The position numbers and the translations under genes are program-made. Positions 62,585 to 64,000 of a DNA stretch of 64,000 nt are shown piece after piece. Location: contig NZ_CP036269.1 in the NCBI RefSeq assembly GCF_007744675.1, positions 930,001 through 994,000 of the forward strand, read 5' to 3'. The stretch comes from Gimesia alba (GTDB lineage: Bacteria; Planctomycetota; Planctomycetia; Planctomycetales; Planctomycetaceae). How positions within the stretch are numbered: position 1 is the first letter of the stretch; every line of letters starts with the position of its first letter. The notes beneath the pieces were generated by a model. That model worked only from the letters and a program-made list of their open reading frames with translations, searched no databases and was not told the DNA's origin.

Positions 62585-63868
62585 CTAACACCCTTTTTTG
62601 ATGAGTTGTGGATTCAGTGAAAGCAATAATGCGGTCTGCAGCAGAATGCGACTGCCGAGTGCCAAAACGCGTTCGTCGATGTCGAAGAAAGGCGAATGCA
62701 AAAAGGCCGTCTTCTGACCCGGTTTCGCACAACCCAGTCGCAGCATGGAACCGGGAGTCGTTTGCAGGTAAATCGAAAAGTCTTCGCCCCCCATGCTGGG
62801 CTGATCGATGAGTCCCACCTGCTCGGAGCCAAGCACATCGCGCGATGCCTGTTCCAGTGCTGCCGAAATCGTCGTGTCATTGACGACCGCGGGCAGGGGA
62901 GATTTAAACAGCGTTTCGATTCGCGTTCCCGTACTCTTGGCGATGCCCTCGGCAATATCATCAATGCGTCGGTGCAGTACATCGCGGGCATGGTCGTTGG
63001 TAGACCGCAGTGATCCTTTGAGGACGGCAGTTTCGGGAATCACATTCGGCGCCTGACCTGAGGTGATTTGTCCAATGGTAAATACGGCCGGCATCCGCGA
63101 ATCGATTGCGCGCGGCAGATTCTGGTACAGGCTGGAGATCAACTGGGCGGCGGTGGTAATCGGATCATTGCCGTGATGAGGGCGAGCCGCGTGGGCGCCG
63201 AGGCCGTGGATCTCAAAATGAACTTCGTCACAGAACGCCGTCATCACACCGTAGCGGATATTCGCCGTCCCGGCTGCGATTTCGGGGTCCATATGCAGGC
63301 CGATGATTGCCGCCACATTTTCCAGCGCCCCCTGTTCCACCATCCAGCGGGCACCCATGCAGATTTCTTCCGCCGGTTGAAAGATGAATCGCAACCGCAG
63401 CCCCTGATCGGGCCACTCGGATTCGAAGATTTCAGTGAAACGGCGGGAGCTTAGGGCGGCGCCTAATGCGATCGCAGTATGGGCATCGTGCCCACACAGA
63501 TGTCCGACTCCCGGATTGTGCGAGCAGTAGTCCACTTCTTTCTGATCGGTAATCCGCAGGGCGTCGATGTCGGCGCGAATGGCAATCAAAGGGGCGTCGG
63601 GGGCCGGCGTTCCCAATGTCAGGTCGGCGATGACACCGATTTCGTTCTGCATTAGCTGGGGCGTTAACCCGTTTTCACGTAAGGTTTTACAGATGAATTG
63701 GGATGTCTGTTTTTCTTCGCCGCTGACTTCCGGATTTTTATGCAGGGTCCGCCGAATGTCGATCAGCGCTGGTTCCAGCTCGCTGAGTTCCTGTTCCAGT
63801 TGTTTTGAGAGCGCCTGATAGCAGGCCCTGATTTCTGTCTGATCAAGCGAAAATGATGCCACTGACAA
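62585..63868 (-). CDS. M20-family amidohydrolase
   Basis: 427 residues. ALRITDQKEVDYCSHNPGVGHLCGHDAHTAIALG has metal ligands (the HLCGHD motif), PAEEICMGARWMVEQGAL has the catalytic Glu pair, GLHMDPEIAAG, and PSMGGEDFSIYLQ the last metal Glu. Hippurate hydrolase/N-acyl-amino acid amidohydrolase group. First gene of the operon with ybdK. ATG 63868; the upstream 130 bp is AT-rich and should hold the promoter. Confidence 0.88.
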   Translation of the reverse strand: MSVASFSLDQTEIRACYQALSKQLEQELSELEPALIDIRRTLHKNPEVSGEEKQTSQFICKTLRENGLTPQLMQNEIGVIADLTLGTPAPDAPLIAIRADIDALRITDQKEVDYCSHNPGVGHLCGHDAHTAIALGAALSSRRFTEIFESEWPDQGLRLRFIFQPAEEICMGARWMVEQGALENVAAIIGLHMDPEIAAGTANIRYGVMTAFCDEVHFEIHGLGAHAARPHHGNDPITTAAQLISSLYQNLPRAIDSRMPAVFTIGQITSGQAPNVIPETAVLKGSLRSTNDHARDVLHRRIDDIAEGIAKSTGTRIETLFKSPLPAVVNDTTISAALEQASRDVLGSEQVGLIDQPSMGGEDFSIYLQTTPGSMLRLGCAKPGQKTAFLHSPFFDIDERVLALGSRILLQTALLLSLNPQLIKKGC

Positions 63869-64000
63869 CTCCGGGTGCGGTAGCCATGATGAATAAAGAC
63901 CGTCATCGCGACAGTCTATTTCATCAGAGACTGTTATGGAAATCCTTTAATTATACTTATTATTTTAATAAAGTTAAGGTTATCATGGAGAGATAACGTA

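Overview
The window looks like chromosomal DNA of a planctomycete, most like the Gimesia/Rubinisphaera group. The clues are moderate GC, a secreted sulfatase, an ECF sigma factor coupled to a FecR/jelly-roll membrane protein, many signal-peptide proteins of unknown function, DUF1569/DUF1572 and pentapeptide-TIR proteins, and intergenic spaces full of short interspersed repeats. This is inference from gene content; no rRNA or tRNA is present. I see no prophage, insertion-sequence transposase or CRISPR array.

Layout. 1-5255 (minus): an operon of six genes resembling the membrane arm of respiratory complex I (small NuoA-position protein, then NuoH-, J-, K-, L- and M-like), running off the left edge. 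In the subunits I could align, the charged residues needed for proton translocation are replaced by neutral ones. 5391-11975: small enzymes, a CoA-disulfide reductase/rhodanese fusion, a miniature flotillin-like protein, a GltS-type symporter and a secreted peroxiredoxin. 12124-19309: a pentapeptide-TIR protein, an ATP-grasp protein, a DinB protein, a globin and several unknowns. 19369-23837: housekeeping genes rph, queE, purK-purE and a TIM-barrel isomerase. 24558-28635: an AT-richer segment with a zinc-ribbon coiled-coil protein, an OLD-family ATPase/TOPRIM nuclease and a PD-(D/E)XK nuclease, probably a defence-type acquisition. 28827-36421: a TPR protein, secreted unknowns and a putative glycosidase. 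36755-38843: two DGPF proteins coupled to an ECF42-type sigma factor. 39170-41424: ECF sigma plus FecR protein. 41771-48408: DinB protein, ada, SUKH protein, a secreted acetolactate-decarboxylase-like protein, and a glycosyltransferase/SAF-oxidoreductase pair. 48430-51921: K+ channel/RCK protein and type III glutamine synthetase with a possible sigma-54 promoter. 52618-63868: a sulfatase-tail remnant, an EEP-family phosphatase/nuclease, a duplicated-domain secreted protein, a sulfatase, unknowns, a short UvrC, a YbdK-type ligase and an M20 amidohydrolase.

Intergenic repeats are the other main theme. One family is REP/REPIN-like: a GTAG tetranucleotide followed by a hairpin whose stem covaries between copies while the loop CTATGT is mostly constant. 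Three inverted pairs span 141, 142 and 141 bp. Other families are CACGAAA-rich strings, an ACTGTTGG/CCAACAGT hairpin and a GGCGGCTAGCGCC palindrome. Copies sit tight against gene 3' ends, and in three cases the gene's stop codon lies inside the repeat.

All calls come from reading the sequence and recalled family motifs. No database search was run.
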